Source of the DNA: Hyphomicrobiales bacterium | GTDB lineage: Bacteria > Pseudomonadota > Alphaproteobacteria > Rhizobiales > Rhizobiaceae | Assembly (NCBI GenBank): GCA_900471485.1 | Contig: UCEU01000033.1 | Coordinates: 84,334 to 148,333, forward strand | Reading direction: 5' to 3' | Length of the DNA: 64,000 bases | Part shown: piece by piece, positions 8,263 through 17,087 of the stretch | How positions within the stretch are numbered: the first letter of the stretch is position 1 | Layout: every line of letters begins with the position of its first letter | The notes under the pieces: generated by a model | Seen by the model: the letters and a program-made list of their open reading frames with translations, nothing else | Databases searched by the model: none | Told to the model about the DNA's origin: nothing | Made by a program: the position numbers and the translations under genes

Positions 8263-8683
8263 GATGGTCTCCTGTCGCGAGATGGGAATGCGCAAGCTAC
8301 ATGAAAAGATGCTGCACCCCGTGCCGATTTCCAGCGCCGGAACGCGCTCCGGAGTGTTGCAAGTGCGCCGGATGGTGGCGGCAGGCGGCTGGCCGGTTTC
8401 GACACGAAAATCGCCTGAAATACTTCAAAAATTAGAAAAACCTTACCGCGGTTAACGGGTTGTTTACCACGTTCCATGAAAGGTGCTGTTTGAGTAACGG
8501 CACCCTGCATTCCTTTTTTCAAGTCTCGCGTTTCGTTGGAATGCCGCCACGTCGTACAGGTTGAGGAAAGTCTAATTGACTATTCCTGCATGAACGATGC
8601 TCTGGTTTGCACTTCGGTGCGGCCGACGGAAAAGCCAATGATCGGCCCTGACGAGGGTTCGGACAGACGAAGCGAGCAAGAAG
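8263..8683. promoter_or_regulatory. Divergent intergenic region between the PLP enzyme and podJ, with a CtrA-like site
   Basis: A 421-base gene-free region. At 8452-8466 it holds TTAA-N7-TTTA, one mismatch from the CtrA consensus TTAA-N7-TTAA. No convincing sigma-70 promoter pair or RNA gene was identified. podJ has cell-cycle-controlled expression in Caulobacter, which makes a CtrA site plausible but unproven. Confidence 0.4.
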
Positions 8684-11600
8684 ATGAACGGATCGCGATC
8701 AAATTCCCCCCGGCATTCCGACAGGTCGTCTCTCGATGCGTTGAGCCGGACGATCGAAGGGCTGGAAGCGCGGATCGAAGGGCTGATGAACACCGGCCGC
8801 GACGAGCGCCTGCGCACGGCTACGGTCGATCAGGAAGCGCCTGTCCGCAGCTACGCGCCCCGAGCCCAGGCGCCCGTCGAGGCCCGCACCGATCCCTTCG
8901 CCGAAATTCGCCAGCGCCAGCGCCTGCTGGAAGCAAGCCGCGAACGTCCTGTCGCACGTGAGCCGGCCCAGCCCGCTCGGGAGCAGGCGCCCTATGCCCG
9001 CCATCCGATCGCCCAGCCCACGGCAGAGCGCCTTCCGCCGATGAGCCGTCCCGCCGCACCGCAGCCGGCTACCCAGCCTGCTCCGCGCCGGCCGGCCGAA
9101 GATACGATGACCGAGATCGCCGAGGCGCTCGTCAATCTGCGACAGGATCTGAAGCGGGATATCTCCGAAGGCGTGACGCGCGAGATGAACGCACTGCGCA
9201 CGGAGCTTCGCGACATCACCGCCAGCACTGGCGACCGCAATTTCGCCGACGACATCCGCGCCGACATGGGGCGCCTTGCCCAGAGCATCGACCAGCTCGC
9301 CGGCCGTTCGGCCGCACCGGAGGCACAGGGCCTGCGCGGCGAGTTCGAGGAACTGCGCTCGCTGATGGACGGCCTGGCGCGCGAGGATTCGCTGCGCCAT
9401 ATCGAAAGCCGCTGGGATGGTTTCGAAAACCAGCTGCACGCCCTCGATACGGCCGGCCTTCAGGAAGAACTGGTAGCGCTTGCCTACCGGCTCGACGACA
9501 TCAAGCGCCATATCGGCGGCATGGGCGAGAGCCCGGCTGTTCGCGCCCTGGAAGACAAGCTGATCTCGATCGCCACCGCGATGGAGCAGTTCGGCAGCAT
9601 GATCCAGCCGCACGATCGGGCCATGTCCGAGCAGTTCGCGGCGATGGATACCCGTCTCGACGAAATCAGCCGCGCCATTGCTGCCACCGGCCGTGCCGCC
9701 GCCACCGGCGATCCGGCCATGATGCATCGTCTCGAAGGCCGCCTCAGCGCGCTTGCCGAGCAGATCGACCTGATGGGCAGCAGCGTCGCCAGCCGCGCTG
9801 CGCCCGCCGATGGTCTTGCCGATCGTCTGGAAGCGCTCACCATGCGCGTCGAGGAACTCGCCAATGCCGAGGCCACCTCGCGCCTCGACGAGCGGCTTGA
9901 GCATCTCTCCTATCTGCTGGAACGCAGCCAGAAGGCCGCGCCGCAGCCGGAGCTCACTGGCGCGCTGGCCGATATCTCGCGCAAGATCGACGCGCTGGAA
10001 AGCGGGTCCGTCAACGACGCGCTGGCCCAGCGCCTGGATTATCTCGCCCGCCGCATCGACGAGATGGATTTCCAGCCGCCGCAGCCGATCGTATCGCAGG
10101 TCGATGATGAAGCCTTCCGCCGCATCGAAGGGCAGCTCGGCGACATCGTCGCGCGCCTCGAGGAAAGCACGGCGGCGCCGGCCACCGACACGCGCGCCCT
10201 GAAGAGCCTCGAAGATCAGATCGCCAATCTCTCGGCATTGATGAGCGAGCCGCGTCCGGTCGCCGAAATCCCCGCCGATCTCGACCGCCGCATGGGCGCC
10301 ATCGAAGATTACATGGCGACCAGCGACGAATACATCATCGAGGCTGCGCGGCAGGCCGCCGAGGCCGTCGTCGAAGCCTACAGCCGCAACGGCGCCTTCC
10401 AGACCGGCGCGCCGGCCGCCATCGACATGTCGGCCATGACGGCGCTTGCCGAAGACCTGCGTCACCTCGAAGAGCTGAGCCGCAGCGGCGAGGAGCGCAC
10501 CCACAAGACCTTCCAGGCGCTGCACGAAACCCTCGTCCAGATCGCCGAGCGTCTGGACGACATGGAAACGCGCACCGCGCGTGCCCCGGCAAGAATACCG
10601 GCCGCCGATTTCAATATCGATCCCTATGCGCTTGTCCCCGCTGCAAGCGAAGAGGACGAAAAGCCCGTAGCCTTCGGCACGCGCGGCACGACCCCTGCAC
10701 GCCCCGTCGAGACGGTGGCTGAAGCAGCCGCTCCGGCTCCGACCCCGGCTATGGCCGCAAGCGATACCAGCGCCATCGCCATCGATGCCGCCACCAAGCC
10801 GGCCGCCGCCGCAAAGAGCAGCCTGTTTCTCAGCCTCGGCCGCAAGCTGATGCCGGCCAAGAAGCCGAAGACCGAAGCCAAGGCCGGCGAGCGCACCGTC
10901 ATCGATCCTGCGCCGTCGATCGATCCTGTTGACGTCATGCCGCCCGAAGCCGCCAACGAGCCGCTCGAGCCCGGCTCCGGCGCACCCGACGTGAAGAAAA
11001 TCCTCGAGCGGGTCCGCGCCAGCCAGAACGCTGCACGCACAAGTGCCAAGCCGGCCACCGAGAACGAGCGCGCCGACTACATCGCCGCTGCCCGCCGCGC
11101 GGCCCAAGCCGCCGCCGTCGAGGCGGACCCTGCCGCGCGCGCGGTCTCCGCCAAGGGCGAGAAGAAGGCGAAGAACAAGGATGCAAAGGCCGGACCGCTG
11201 TCGCGCTTCCGCCGTCCGATCCTGCTTGCCGTCGGCGCCGTGCTGCTGGCGATCATGGCCTTCCCGCTGGCCCGCACCCTGACCACAGGTGAGCCCGCGC
11301 CCGCACCGGAAGTCTCGATGCAGGCACCGGCGCCGAACGAAGCATTGCCGCAGGACAGCGAAACCGCATCGGCAGCAAACGAAGCCGCGAACGCACCGGC
11401 TGCAGCCCCCGTCGCTCCCGTTGCCGAAACCCAGGCGCCGCCGCCCGCTGAAGCGCCGGCCGCTGCTCAGCCCGACCATCTGACCGCCGCCACCCCGATG
11501 GACGGCGCTGCTGCCACGCCGTTTGCGCCCGCAGGCGCGCCGCAGGACACGTCGAACTTCGTTGCCAAGGACACCGCGCCCGTCGCCGCCGCGACTGCGC

Positions 11601-12493
11601 CGGCCCCCGCTGCCGCAATCGCCGTCCCGGATGTGATCCAGCCGCAGTCGCTGGTCGAAGCCGCAAAGAACGGTGATCCGCTCGCTTTGTTCGAAATCGG
11701 CGCCCGCTACAGCGATGGCCGCGCTGGCGTCGCCGCCGATCCGAAGCAGGCCGCGAGCTGGTACCAGTTTTCCGCCGACAAGGGCTTCGCTCCGGCTGAG
11801 TATCGCCTCGGCAGCGTCTACGAAAAGGGCGTCGGCGTCGATCGCGATATCGCCAAGGCGCGCCAGTATTACGAACAGGCCGCCGATCAGGGCAACGCCA
11901 GCGCCATGCACAATCTCGCGGTCCTGCACGCCTCCGGCGCGCTCGGCCAGCAGGATTATTCCGCGGCGGCCAACTGGTTCACCAAGGCGGCCAATCTCGG
12001 CATTACCGACAGCCAGTTCAACCTCGCGATCCTCTGCGCACGCGGCAATGGCGTTCCGCAGGATCTGACCGAATCCTACAAGTGGTTCGCGATCGCAGCC
12101 AAGGGCGGCGACAAGGACGCCTCGCAGAAGCGCGACGAAGTCGCCAATGCGATGAAGCCGGACCAGCTGGAGAAGGCTCGCGCCAAGGTCGATCTGTGGA
12201 AGGCCGAGCCGCTCGACAGCAAGGTCAACGCCGTGGATGTGCCGGACGAATGGGTCGGCACGGCAACCAAGACCTCGACCGTCGACATGAAGAAGGCGAT
12301 CCGCAACATCCAGGCGATCCTGAACAACAATGGCTTCGACGCTGGCCAGCCGGATGGCGAGCTGGGCGCGAAGACGGTTGCCGCGATCAAGAGTTTCCAG
12401 AAGTCGATCGGCCAGGATGCCAACGGCAAGATCAACGACCAGACCGTCAAGGCGCTGCTGGAACGCAACAAGGCGCCGGCCACCAAGGCTTGA
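8684..12493 (+). CDS. podJ: PodJ-like polar organelle development protein (Sel1 repeats, peptidoglycan-binding domain)
   Basis: A 1269-residue polarity protein. The N-terminal part (about 1-660) is a long cytoplasmic coiled-coil region rich in LEGRL- and LDDI-type heptads. A basic Ala/Lys/Pro-rich stretch follows, then one transmembrane helix near 840-860 (RRPILLAVGAVLLAIMAFPLA), an Ala/Pro-rich periplasmic linker, several Sel1-like repeats (A..YRLGSVYEKGVGV, NLAVLHASGALG, NLAILCARGNGVPQDL) near 985-1130, and a C-terminal peptidoglycan-binding domain. This order matches PodJ of Caulobacter and Agrobacterium, which marks the new pole and recruits division, pilus and motility factors. The N-terminus MNGSRSNSPRHSDRSSLDAL supports this start. 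A terminator follows directly. Confidence 0.85.
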   Translation: MNGSRSNSPRHSDRSSLDALSRTIEGLEARIEGLMNTGRDERLRTATVDQEAPVRSYAPRAQAPVEARTDPFAEIRQRQRLLEASRERPVAREPAQPAREQAPYARHPIAQPTAERLPPMSRPAAPQPATQPAPRRPAEDTMTEIAEALVNLRQDLKRDISEGVTREMNALRTELRDITASTGDRNFADDIRADMGRLAQSIDQLAGRSAAPEAQGLRGEFEELRSLMDGLAREDSLRHIESRWDGFENQLHALDTAGLQEELVALAYRLDDIKRHIGGMGESPAVRALEDKLISIATAMEQFGSMIQPHDRAMSEQFAAMDTRLDEISRAIAATGRAAATGDPAMMHRLEGRLSALAEQIDLMGSSVASRAAPADGLADRLEALTMRVEELANAEATSRLDERLEHLSYLLERSQKAAPQPELTGALADISRKIDALESGSVNDALAQRLDYLARRIDEMDFQPPQPIVSQVDDEAFRRIEGQLGDIVARLEESTAAPATDTRALKSLEDQIANLSALMSEPRPVAEIPADLDRRMGAIEDYMATSDEYIIEAARQAAEAVVEAYSRNGAFQTGAPAAIDMSAMTALAEDLRHLEELSRSGEERTHKTFQALHETLVQIAERLDDMETRTARAPARIPAADFNIDPYALVPAASEEDEKPVAFGTRGTTPARPVETVAEAAAPAPTPAMAASDTSAIAIDAATKPAAAAKSSLFLSLGRKLMPAKKPKTEAKAGERTVIDPAPSIDPVDVMPPEAANEPLEPGSGAPDVKKILERVRASQNAARTSAKPATENERADYIAAARRAAQAAAVEADPAARAVSAKGEKKAKNKDAKAGPLSRFRRPILLAVGAVLLAIMAFPLARTLTTGEPAPAPEVSMQAPAPNEALPQDSETASAANEAANAPAAAPVAPVAETQAPPPAEAPAAAQPDHLTAATPMDGAAATPFAPAGAPQDTSNFVAKDTAPVAAATAPAPAAAIAVPDVIQPQSLVEAAKNGDPLALFEIGARYSDGRAGVAADPKQAASWYQFSADKGFAPAEYRLGSVYEKGVGVDRDIAKARQYYEQAADQGNASAMHNLAVLHASGALGQQDYSAAANWFTKAANLGITDSQFNLAILCARGNGVPQDLTESYKWFAIAAKGGDKDASQKRDEVANAMKPDQLEKARAKVDLWKAEPLDSKVNAVDVPDEWVGTATKTSTVDMKKAIRNIQAILNNNGFDAGQPDGELGAKTVAAIKSFQKSIGQDANGKINDQTVKALLERNKAPATKA

Positions 12494-12501
12494 TGCAAGA
12501 T

Positions 12502-12534
12502 AGCGCTGCATTGGTCCCAATGCAGCGCTTTTTC
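12502..12534 (+). terminator. Intrinsic terminator of podJ
   Basis: A 13-bp perfect stem (AGCGCTGCATTGG with its complement) with a minimal loop is followed by a T-run. It lies nine bases after the podJ stop codon. Confidence 0.9.
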
Positions 12535-12760
12535 ATTCATCGTCGAAATCCGCGAGCCGCGCAGAAAAAGTATTATCGACGGTTGCGTTGAATGTGTCCT
12601 GCGGGACTCAAGTGCAATATTTTGCACGCGGTGATCTAAATATTCCTAAAACGCTATTCACAAACTATTTCGACTATGATTCTCCTTTGCACATAAGTGA
12701 AAAGCGTATTCTGATTCGAAAAAAGTCTTTGATGCTAAATGATTTAGCGGAGATTGAGCC
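12535..12760. other. AT-rich gene-free stretch with a small palindrome
   Basis: This region is clearly richer in A and T than its surroundings. It holds the symmetric sequence GTGCAA-TATT-TTGCAC at 12612-12627, which could be an operator. An open frame across it has AT-skewed, unconvincing codon use and was not called. It probably contains the promoter of the small gene at 12761. Confidence 0.4.
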
Positions 12761-12991
12761 ATGCAGCTTGATATTGAAAGCTGGGCGCTGACACGCGCTC
12801 ACAATATAGTCCTGAACGAAGGGCTAAATCTTGCGAAGGCCGCGCAGGATCTGGATAGGAAGCGTTCTCGTTCCCTCGTCTACGAGCTTCGAAAGGTTAT
12901 CGCGGCGGCCATCCTCGAAGCGCACGCCGCCTCGGCCGTGCCGAACAATACGCATTTTGTGGCGCAGGAGGGGCGACCCGCCGGCGCATAG
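12761..12991 (+). CDS. Small hypothetical protein, 76 residues
   Basis: The ATG is preceded by GCGGAGA at suitable spacing. The product is a short soluble protein with a predicted helical N-terminal half (LTRAHNIVLNEGLNLAKAAQDL followed by a basic KRSRS run). That would suit a small DNA- or RNA-binding or adaptor protein, but no family is recognised. It stands alone between podJ and the cold-shock gene. A ten-base-arm hairpin follows its stop codon at 13001-13033. Confidence 0.5.
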   Translation: MQLDIESWALTRAHNIVLNEGLNLAKAAQDLDRKRSRSLVYELRKVIAAAILEAHAASAVPNNTHFVAQEGRPAGA

Positions 12992-13000
12992 ACAACCGCG

Positions 13001-13033
13001 CACCGGACGCCGTCCGCGTCGCAGCGTCCGGTG
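13001..13033. terminator. Hairpin after the small gene
   Basis: Perfect ten-base arms CACCGGACGC and GCGTCCGGTG flank a 13-base loop, ten bases after the stop codon of the 76-residue gene. There is no U-run, so this is either a weak terminator or an mRNA-stabilising hairpin. Confidence 0.5.
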
Positions 13034-13248
13034 TCACGCACTCGTTGTTCGACTGATGTCACGCAGCTTAGCAAGGTGCCTTGCCACGAACACATTTCTT
13101 GCCTACAAGGCAATCATCGATCTTGCTAGATGGACTTTGTTGCGGCCATTCGTGCCGTTCCTGGCGAACTTCCTCCAAAATCGGTTTCATCGCTTTTCGA
13201 TTTCTGTCGGAACGCAAACTTCTATGTACGATTTATAAGGATATCGTC

Positions 13249-13458
13249 ATGAGCACTGGTACTGTTAAGTGGTTCAACGCAACCAAGGGCTACGGCTTCA
13301 TTCAGCCTGACGACGGCTCGGCCGACGTTTTCGTTCACATCTCTGCTGTTGAGCGCGCTGGCATGCGCGAACTCACGGACGGCCAGAAGCTGTCCTACGA
13401 GCTCGTTGCCGACAAGCGTTCGGGCAAGATGTCTGCGGATCGCCTGCAGGCTGCCTAA
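13249..13458 (+). CDS. cspA: Cold-shock protein, CspA family
   Basis: A 69-residue single cold-shock domain that binds single-stranded RNA and DNA and acts as an RNA chaperone. RNP1-type KGYGFIQPDD and RNP2-type VFVHISAVE motifs are intact, and the start MSTGTVKWFN is typical. The ATG is preceded by AAGGATATC. More than 200 bases of untranslated sequence lie upstream, consistent with the long 5' leaders of csp genes, and a strong terminator follows. Rhizobia carry several paralogues, so the symbol is generic. Whether this copy is cold-induced cannot be told from sequence. Confidence 0.95.
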   Translation: MSTGTVKWFNATKGYGFIQPDDGSADVFVHISAVERAGMRELTDGQKLSYELVADKRSGKMSADRLQAA

Positions 13459-13486
13459 GTCTTCAAGGCTTGAAAAGACTATCGGA

Positions 13487-13512
13487 AAGGCCGGGTTCTC
13501 CCGGCCTTTTTT
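13487..13512 (+). terminator. Intrinsic terminator of the cold-shock gene
   Basis: The stem AAGGCCGGG/CCCGGCCTT with loop TTCT is followed by six T residues. It also lies just beyond the stop of the convergent racemase gene and may serve both. Confidence 0.92.
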
Positions 13513-13516
13513 CGTT

Positions 13517-14212
13517 TCAGCGCTCAAGCGCGAAATCGACCGCCGCCAGCGCGTGGATCTCGGTCGTATCGAACAGAGGCACCGTACTGTCCTCCGCGCC
13601 GACCAGAAGCATGATCTCGGTGCAGCCGAGGATGATCGCCTCCGCACCTCTTTCCACCAGCCGCTTCATCACCGCCCGGTAGGCTTGGCGCGACACGTCG
13701 CTGACGATGCCGGCGACCAGCTCGGTGTAGATGATCCGATGCACCGTCGCGCGGTCCTCGTCCTCGGGAACCAGAACGTCGAGCCCGAATTTCTCCCGCA
13801 GCCGTCCGGTGTAGAAGTCCTGCTCCATCGTGAAGGCGGTGCCGAGCAGTCCGATCTTCTGGAAGCCGGCCTCCCTGATCCTTTCGGCCGTCGGGTCGGC
13901 AATGTGCAGCAGCGGGATCGCTACGGCCTTTTCGACATCGGCTGCCAGCTTGTGCATGGTGTTGGTGCAGATGACGAGGAAATCCGCGCCGCCGCGCTCC
14001 AGGTTGCGGGCTGCCGCCACCATCTCCTCGCGAAGCGCATCCCAATCGCCGTGGTGCTGCAGCTTCTCGATCTCTCCGAAATCCATCGACCACATGATGC
14101 TGCGCGCCGAATGAACGCCGCCGAGCTGCTCGCGAACCTGCTCGTTGGCGATCCGGTAATATTCGGAAGAGCTCTCCCAGCTCATTCCGCCGATGAATCC
14201 GATTGTTTTCAT
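13517..14212 (-). CDS. Aspartate/glutamate racemase family protein
   Basis: A 231-residue cofactor-independent racemase. It has the family start KTIGFIGGMSWESS and two catalytic-cysteine motifs, CTNTMH near residue 83 and GCTEI near residue 194, which are the proton donor/acceptor pair. The predicted reaction is L/D interconversion of aspartate or glutamate, or a related hydantoin or malate-type substrate. The true substrate is not readable. It is cytoplasmic and about average length. It lies 12 bases downstream of the Rrf2 regulator on the same strand and so is probably co-transcribed with it. Confidence 0.87.
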   Translation of the reverse strand: MKTIGFIGGMSWESSSEYYRIANEQVREQLGGVHSARSIMWSMDFGEIEKLQHHGDWDALREEMVAAARNLERGGADFLVICTNTMHKLAADVEKAVAIPLLHIADPTAERIREAGFQKIGLLGTAFTMEQDFYTGRLREKFGLDVLVPEDEDRATVHRIIYTELVAGIVSDVSRQAYRAVMKRLVERGAEAIILGCTEIMLLVGAEDSTVPLFDTTEIHALAAVDFALER

Positions 14213-14224
14213 GTTCTGAAAGCC

Positions 14225-14665
14225 TCAGCTGGCGATGGATCGTGCGCGCGGATCGAGTTGCTCGGTCGGCAGCAATTGGTCGAGCGTTATTTTAGATAGC
14301 GCCTGCTCGAAACAGGCCGCGGCTTCCGATAGCGCGGATGACAGCGCCCGGTTCGCGGAGCGCTCCACCGTGCATATGGGATCGTCATCGCTGGGCGCGA
14401 TGGTGAAGGGCGATCCCGGGCCGAAAGCCTTGTAGATGTCGAGGAAGGTGATGTCCTCGAGCGGCCGCTCCAGCCGCCAGCCGCCGTTCGGGCCGCGCTC
14501 GGAGGAGACATAGCCGCTCTGACGGAGCGCACCCATGATCCGCCGCACGACGACCGGATTGGTGTCCAGCATCGCGGCTATTCTTTCCGATGTCGCGCTG
14601 CCCTCATTGAATTTCATGTGCACCAGCACATGCGCAACGCGGGCGAGCCTCGTGTCCTTGCTCAA
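14225..14665 (-). CDS. Rrf2-family transcriptional regulator
   Basis: 146 residues from a TTG start at 14665, giving the usual family beginning (M)SKDTRLARVAHVLVHM behind a GAGG ribosome site. A longer reading upstream lacks both. The winged-helix DNA-binding part spans about 1-80 with TSERIAAMLDTNPVVVRRIMGAL as the helix-turn-helix and SERGPNGGW as the wing. Two cysteines, C98 and C118, lie in the C-terminal helix region where Rrf2 proteins hold metal clusters or redox thiols. It is divergent from a thioredoxin-reductase-like gene and upstream of the racemase, so it probably senses redox or thiol stress and controls both directions. The ligand is unknown. Confidence 0.85.
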   Translation of the reverse strand: MSKDTRLARVAHVLVHMKFNEGSATSERIAAMLDTNPVVVRRIMGALRQSGYVSSERGPNGGWRLERPLEDITFLDIYKAFGPGSPFTIAPSDDDPICTVERSANRALSSALSEAAACFEQALSKITLDQLLPTEQLDPRARSIAS

Positions 14666-14739
14666 GATGAACCTCGCTTGATGTCGCGGCAGTCTAGAGC
14701 CTTCCCGCACGCTTCGCAACAGACACAGTAGCGAATGTG

Positions 14740-14768
14740 TTGACGTATTGGTGATATCGTACTAGACA
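14740..14768 (+). promoter_or_regulatory. Candidate sigma-70 promoter for the flavin reductase gene
   Basis: TTGACG at 14740-14745 and TAGACA at 14763-14768 are separated by 17 bases, in the 157-base divergent region with the Rrf2 regulator. This is a pattern match only. Confidence 0.4.
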
Positions 14769-14822
14769 CTGTTTCAAATAATCGCACTTGTAACGATTAC
14801 GAATATCGATTGGAGCATCTTC

Positions 14823-15710
14823 ATGCAGTACGATGTGATCATTGCCGGCGGCAGTTTCGCCGGCCTTGCTGCCGCCCTTCAGCTCGCCCGCGCCCGCCGC
14901 AAGGTGGTCGTCATCGACGCCGGCCAGAGGCGAAACCGTTTCGCCTCCACCTCCCACGGCTTTCTCAGCCGCGACGGTGCGACGCCCGGCCAGATCATCG
15001 CCGAGGCCAGAATTCAGCTTGGGCGCTACGCGACGGTGGAAATCCTTGAGGCCATGGTCCTGAAGGCTCGGCGGACGGGGCAAGAGGAGTTCACAGTAAC
15101 CACCCCGGACGCAACATTCACGGCTCGACGGCTGATCCTTGCAGGCGGCGTGCAGGACATTCTTCCCGAAATCCCTGGTGTCATGGAGCGCTGGGGCAAG
15201 TCGATCTTCCATTGCCCCTATTGCCACGGCTACGAGCTGAACCAGGGCGAGATCGGCATACTGGCGACGGGAGCGCTGTCGATGCACCAGGCGATGCTGC
15301 TGCCCGATTGGGGCACTACGACACTTCTCCTCAACGGCAGCTTCATCCCCGATGCAGCGCAGCTCGCGGAACTCGCGGAACGCGGCGTCACGATCGAGGA
15401 TCGGCTGATCACTCGCATCTCCGGCGCCAGCCAGCCCGTCGTGGAACTGGCTGATGGCGAGAGCCTGGCATTCTCCGGCCTGTTCACGATGAGCAGAACG
15501 CTCGCCGGTCCGCTGGCCGGGCAGTTGGGTTGCGAATTGAAGGACGGGCCGATGGGCAAATTCGTCGGTGTCGACGAGTTCCAGCAGACCTCGATTCCCG
15601 GCGTCTTTGCGTGCGGCGATGTCGCACGCGCTGCAGGTTCGGTCACGCTTGCGGTAGCCGATGGTGCGATGGCCGGCGTCGGCGCCCATCGCTCGCTCAT
15701 CTTCCGATAA
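14823..15710 (+). CDS. NAD(P)/FAD-dependent oxidoreductase, thioredoxin reductase-like
   Basis: A 295-residue flavoprotein with an N-terminal FAD-binding GGSFAGLAAALQLA motif, the redox-active pair C131/C134 in HCPYCHGYE, a degenerate central NAD(P) site (GILATGALSMHQAML instead of a clear GxGxxA/G), and the C-terminal FAD motif GVFACGDVARAAGS. It resembles thioredoxin reductase-like enzymes that are often encoded next to Rrf2 regulators. The electron acceptor may be a disulfide protein or a small disulfide, and the weak NAD(P) motif makes donor identity uncertain. It is divergent from the Rrf2 gene and convergent with the MFS gene 14 bases later. Confidence 0.85.
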   Translation: MQYDVIIAGGSFAGLAAALQLARARRKVVVIDAGQRRNRFASTSHGFLSRDGATPGQIIAEARIQLGRYATVEILEAMVLKARRTGQEEFTVTTPDATFTARRLILAGGVQDILPEIPGVMERWGKSIFHCPYCHGYELNQGEIGILATGALSMHQAMLLPDWGTTTLLLNGSFIPDAAQLAELAERGVTIEDRLITRISGASQPVVELADGESLAFSGLFTMSRTLAGPLAGQLGCELKDGPMGKFVGVDEFQQTSIPGVFACGDVARAAGSVTLAVADGAMAGVGAHRSLIFR

Positions 15711-15724
15711 GCTGGGGCCAAGCC

Positions 15725-16957
15725 TTACTCGGCGTTGCAGGCGCTCGCTGAGGCTGGCGCGCCGATGTTGCTTGTTCTCCTGTCAGCCCGCAGGCCAAGG
15801 AGACCCGTAAATGTCACGGCGATGATGGCGACGGCATAGATATCCGTCGTCATCTGGTAGCCGAGGCTCCTTGCAAGAAATCCGGCAAGGATCGCCGGCA
15901 GGCTGAAGGCGAGGTAGCTCTGGATGTAGAAGGCGGAAAGCAGTTCCGCCCGCTCGTCGGCCTTGGCGAGCGGCATGATGGTGCCGAGCGTGCCGAGGAA
16001 GTTGGTGCCGAAGCCGACGCCGGCCAGAAGCGTGCCCGCTATCATCAGCGGCACGCTGGCGAGATGCACGCCCGCGACAACGGTCAGGATGCCAAGCGTC
16101 GTCGCCGCGGTGCCGAAGGTGATGTTGGCAAGGCTCGACTTGCCGCGCCGAAGAAAGACCGACACCGCTCCGGCAAACATCAGCGCCGTCACCACGGCCC
16201 CGCCCGTCAGCGGCGCGCGGCTGCCCGTCGTGCTGGCAACCAGCGAGGGAACGAGCGAAAGATAGAAGCTGCCCATCGCCCAGTTGGCGATGTTGACGGG
16301 CGTGACCAGCGCCAGCGGACGCCGCACCTGTGGCGGGATCGCGATGCGCGGCTTCAACGAGGCCCAGACGCCTTCGCGTGTGCCGCCGGTTTCATCGATA
16401 CTCCAGACAAGTGCCGCCTGGACGACGAAGGCGACGAGCAGGACCGCATAGGCAAGATGCAGCGGAAACGGTCCGTACTGGATCAGCGCGCTGGTGCCGA
16501 TGGCGCCGAAGCCCATGCCGAGCAACGGCGCGATCGAATTGACGATCTGCCCCTTGGCGCGATCCACGTCCACCAGCGCCGCGCCGATCGAGGCGCCTGC
16601 GATCCCCGTCGCAAGCCCTTGGACGATACGCGCCGCGACCAGCCAGTTGGCGTCGGGCGCAATCACGAAGAGCGACATGGCGATGATCTCCATCACCAGC
16701 GCGAGAAAGATCACCGGCTTTCTCCCGAGATGGTCGGAAATCGAACCGGCCACCAGCAACGCGCCGAGCAATGCGAAGGAATACACGGCGAAGATCACGG
16801 TGATGAAGACAGGCGTTACCGCAAAGCTCTCCTGGTAAATCCGGTAGAGCGGCGTTGGCGCGGCGGATGCGCCGAAGAAGGTGGCAAGCGTGACGGCGTG
16901 AAAGCGGATGGGATTGCGAGGCGTCGCGCTGGCGCTGGATTTCGGACCGGAGAGCAT
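15725..16957 (-). CDS. MFS transporter
   Basis: A 410-residue inner-membrane protein with about 12 hydrophobic helices. It carries the MFS loop 2-3 motif SDHLGRKPVIFLALV and a matching central loop. The start is supported by AGGAG eight bases upstream. It is divergent from a TetR-family regulator with a palindromic candidate operator between them (17020-17032), the classic arrangement of a regulated efflux pump. Substrate is unknown. A drug or toxic-metabolite exporter is the likeliest guess. Confidence 0.88.
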   Translation of the reverse strand: MLSGPKSSASATPRNPIRFHAVTLATFFGASAAPTPLYRIYQESFAVTPVFITVIFAVYSFALLGALLVAGSISDHLGRKPVIFLALVMEIIAMSLFVIAPDANWLVAARIVQGLATGIAGASIGAALVDVDRAKGQIVNSIAPLLGMGFGAIGTSALIQYGPFPLHLAYAVLLVAFVVQAALVWSIDETGGTREGVWASLKPRIAIPPQVRRPLALVTPVNIANWAMGSFYLSLVPSLVASTTGSRAPLTGGAVVTALMFAGAVSVFLRRGKSSLANITFGTAATTLGILTVVAGVHLASVPLMIAGTLLAGVGFGTNFLGTLGTIMPLAKADERAELLSAFYIQSYLAFSLPAILAGFLARSLGYQMTTDIYAVAIIAVTFTGLLGLRADRRTSNIGAPASASACNAE

Positions 16958-17019
16958 CTATATACTCCTAAAAGCTAAATCGTTGCGTTTGTCCGATATA
17001 GAGGTGCGCAATGCTAAAA

Positions 17020-17032
17020 GCAAATTATTTGC
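17020..17032. promoter_or_regulatory. Candidate operator between the MFS pump and TetR genes
   Basis: GCAAAT-T-ATTTGC is a perfect 13-bp palindrome within an AT-rich divergent intergenic region. A related TTGCGTTT segment occurs about 35 bases to the left (from 16983). It lies 56 bp before the regulator start and 63 bp before the transporter start. Confidence 0.5.
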
Positions 17033-17087
17033 GTTAATGTTTCTATGAACTATTTTGAATCGTGACGGCCAGGGAGGCCGGCAAGAC

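Noticed and set aside
8475..8500. EcfG-type promoter from the GTTCC upstream of podJ
   Set aside because: On the minus strand GGAAC is followed by CGTT after only 13 bases, too short for the consensus.
12588..12791. 67-residue frame in the AT-rich region after podJ
   Set aside because: No ribosome site, AT-driven residue usage, and it overlaps the better supported gene at 12761.
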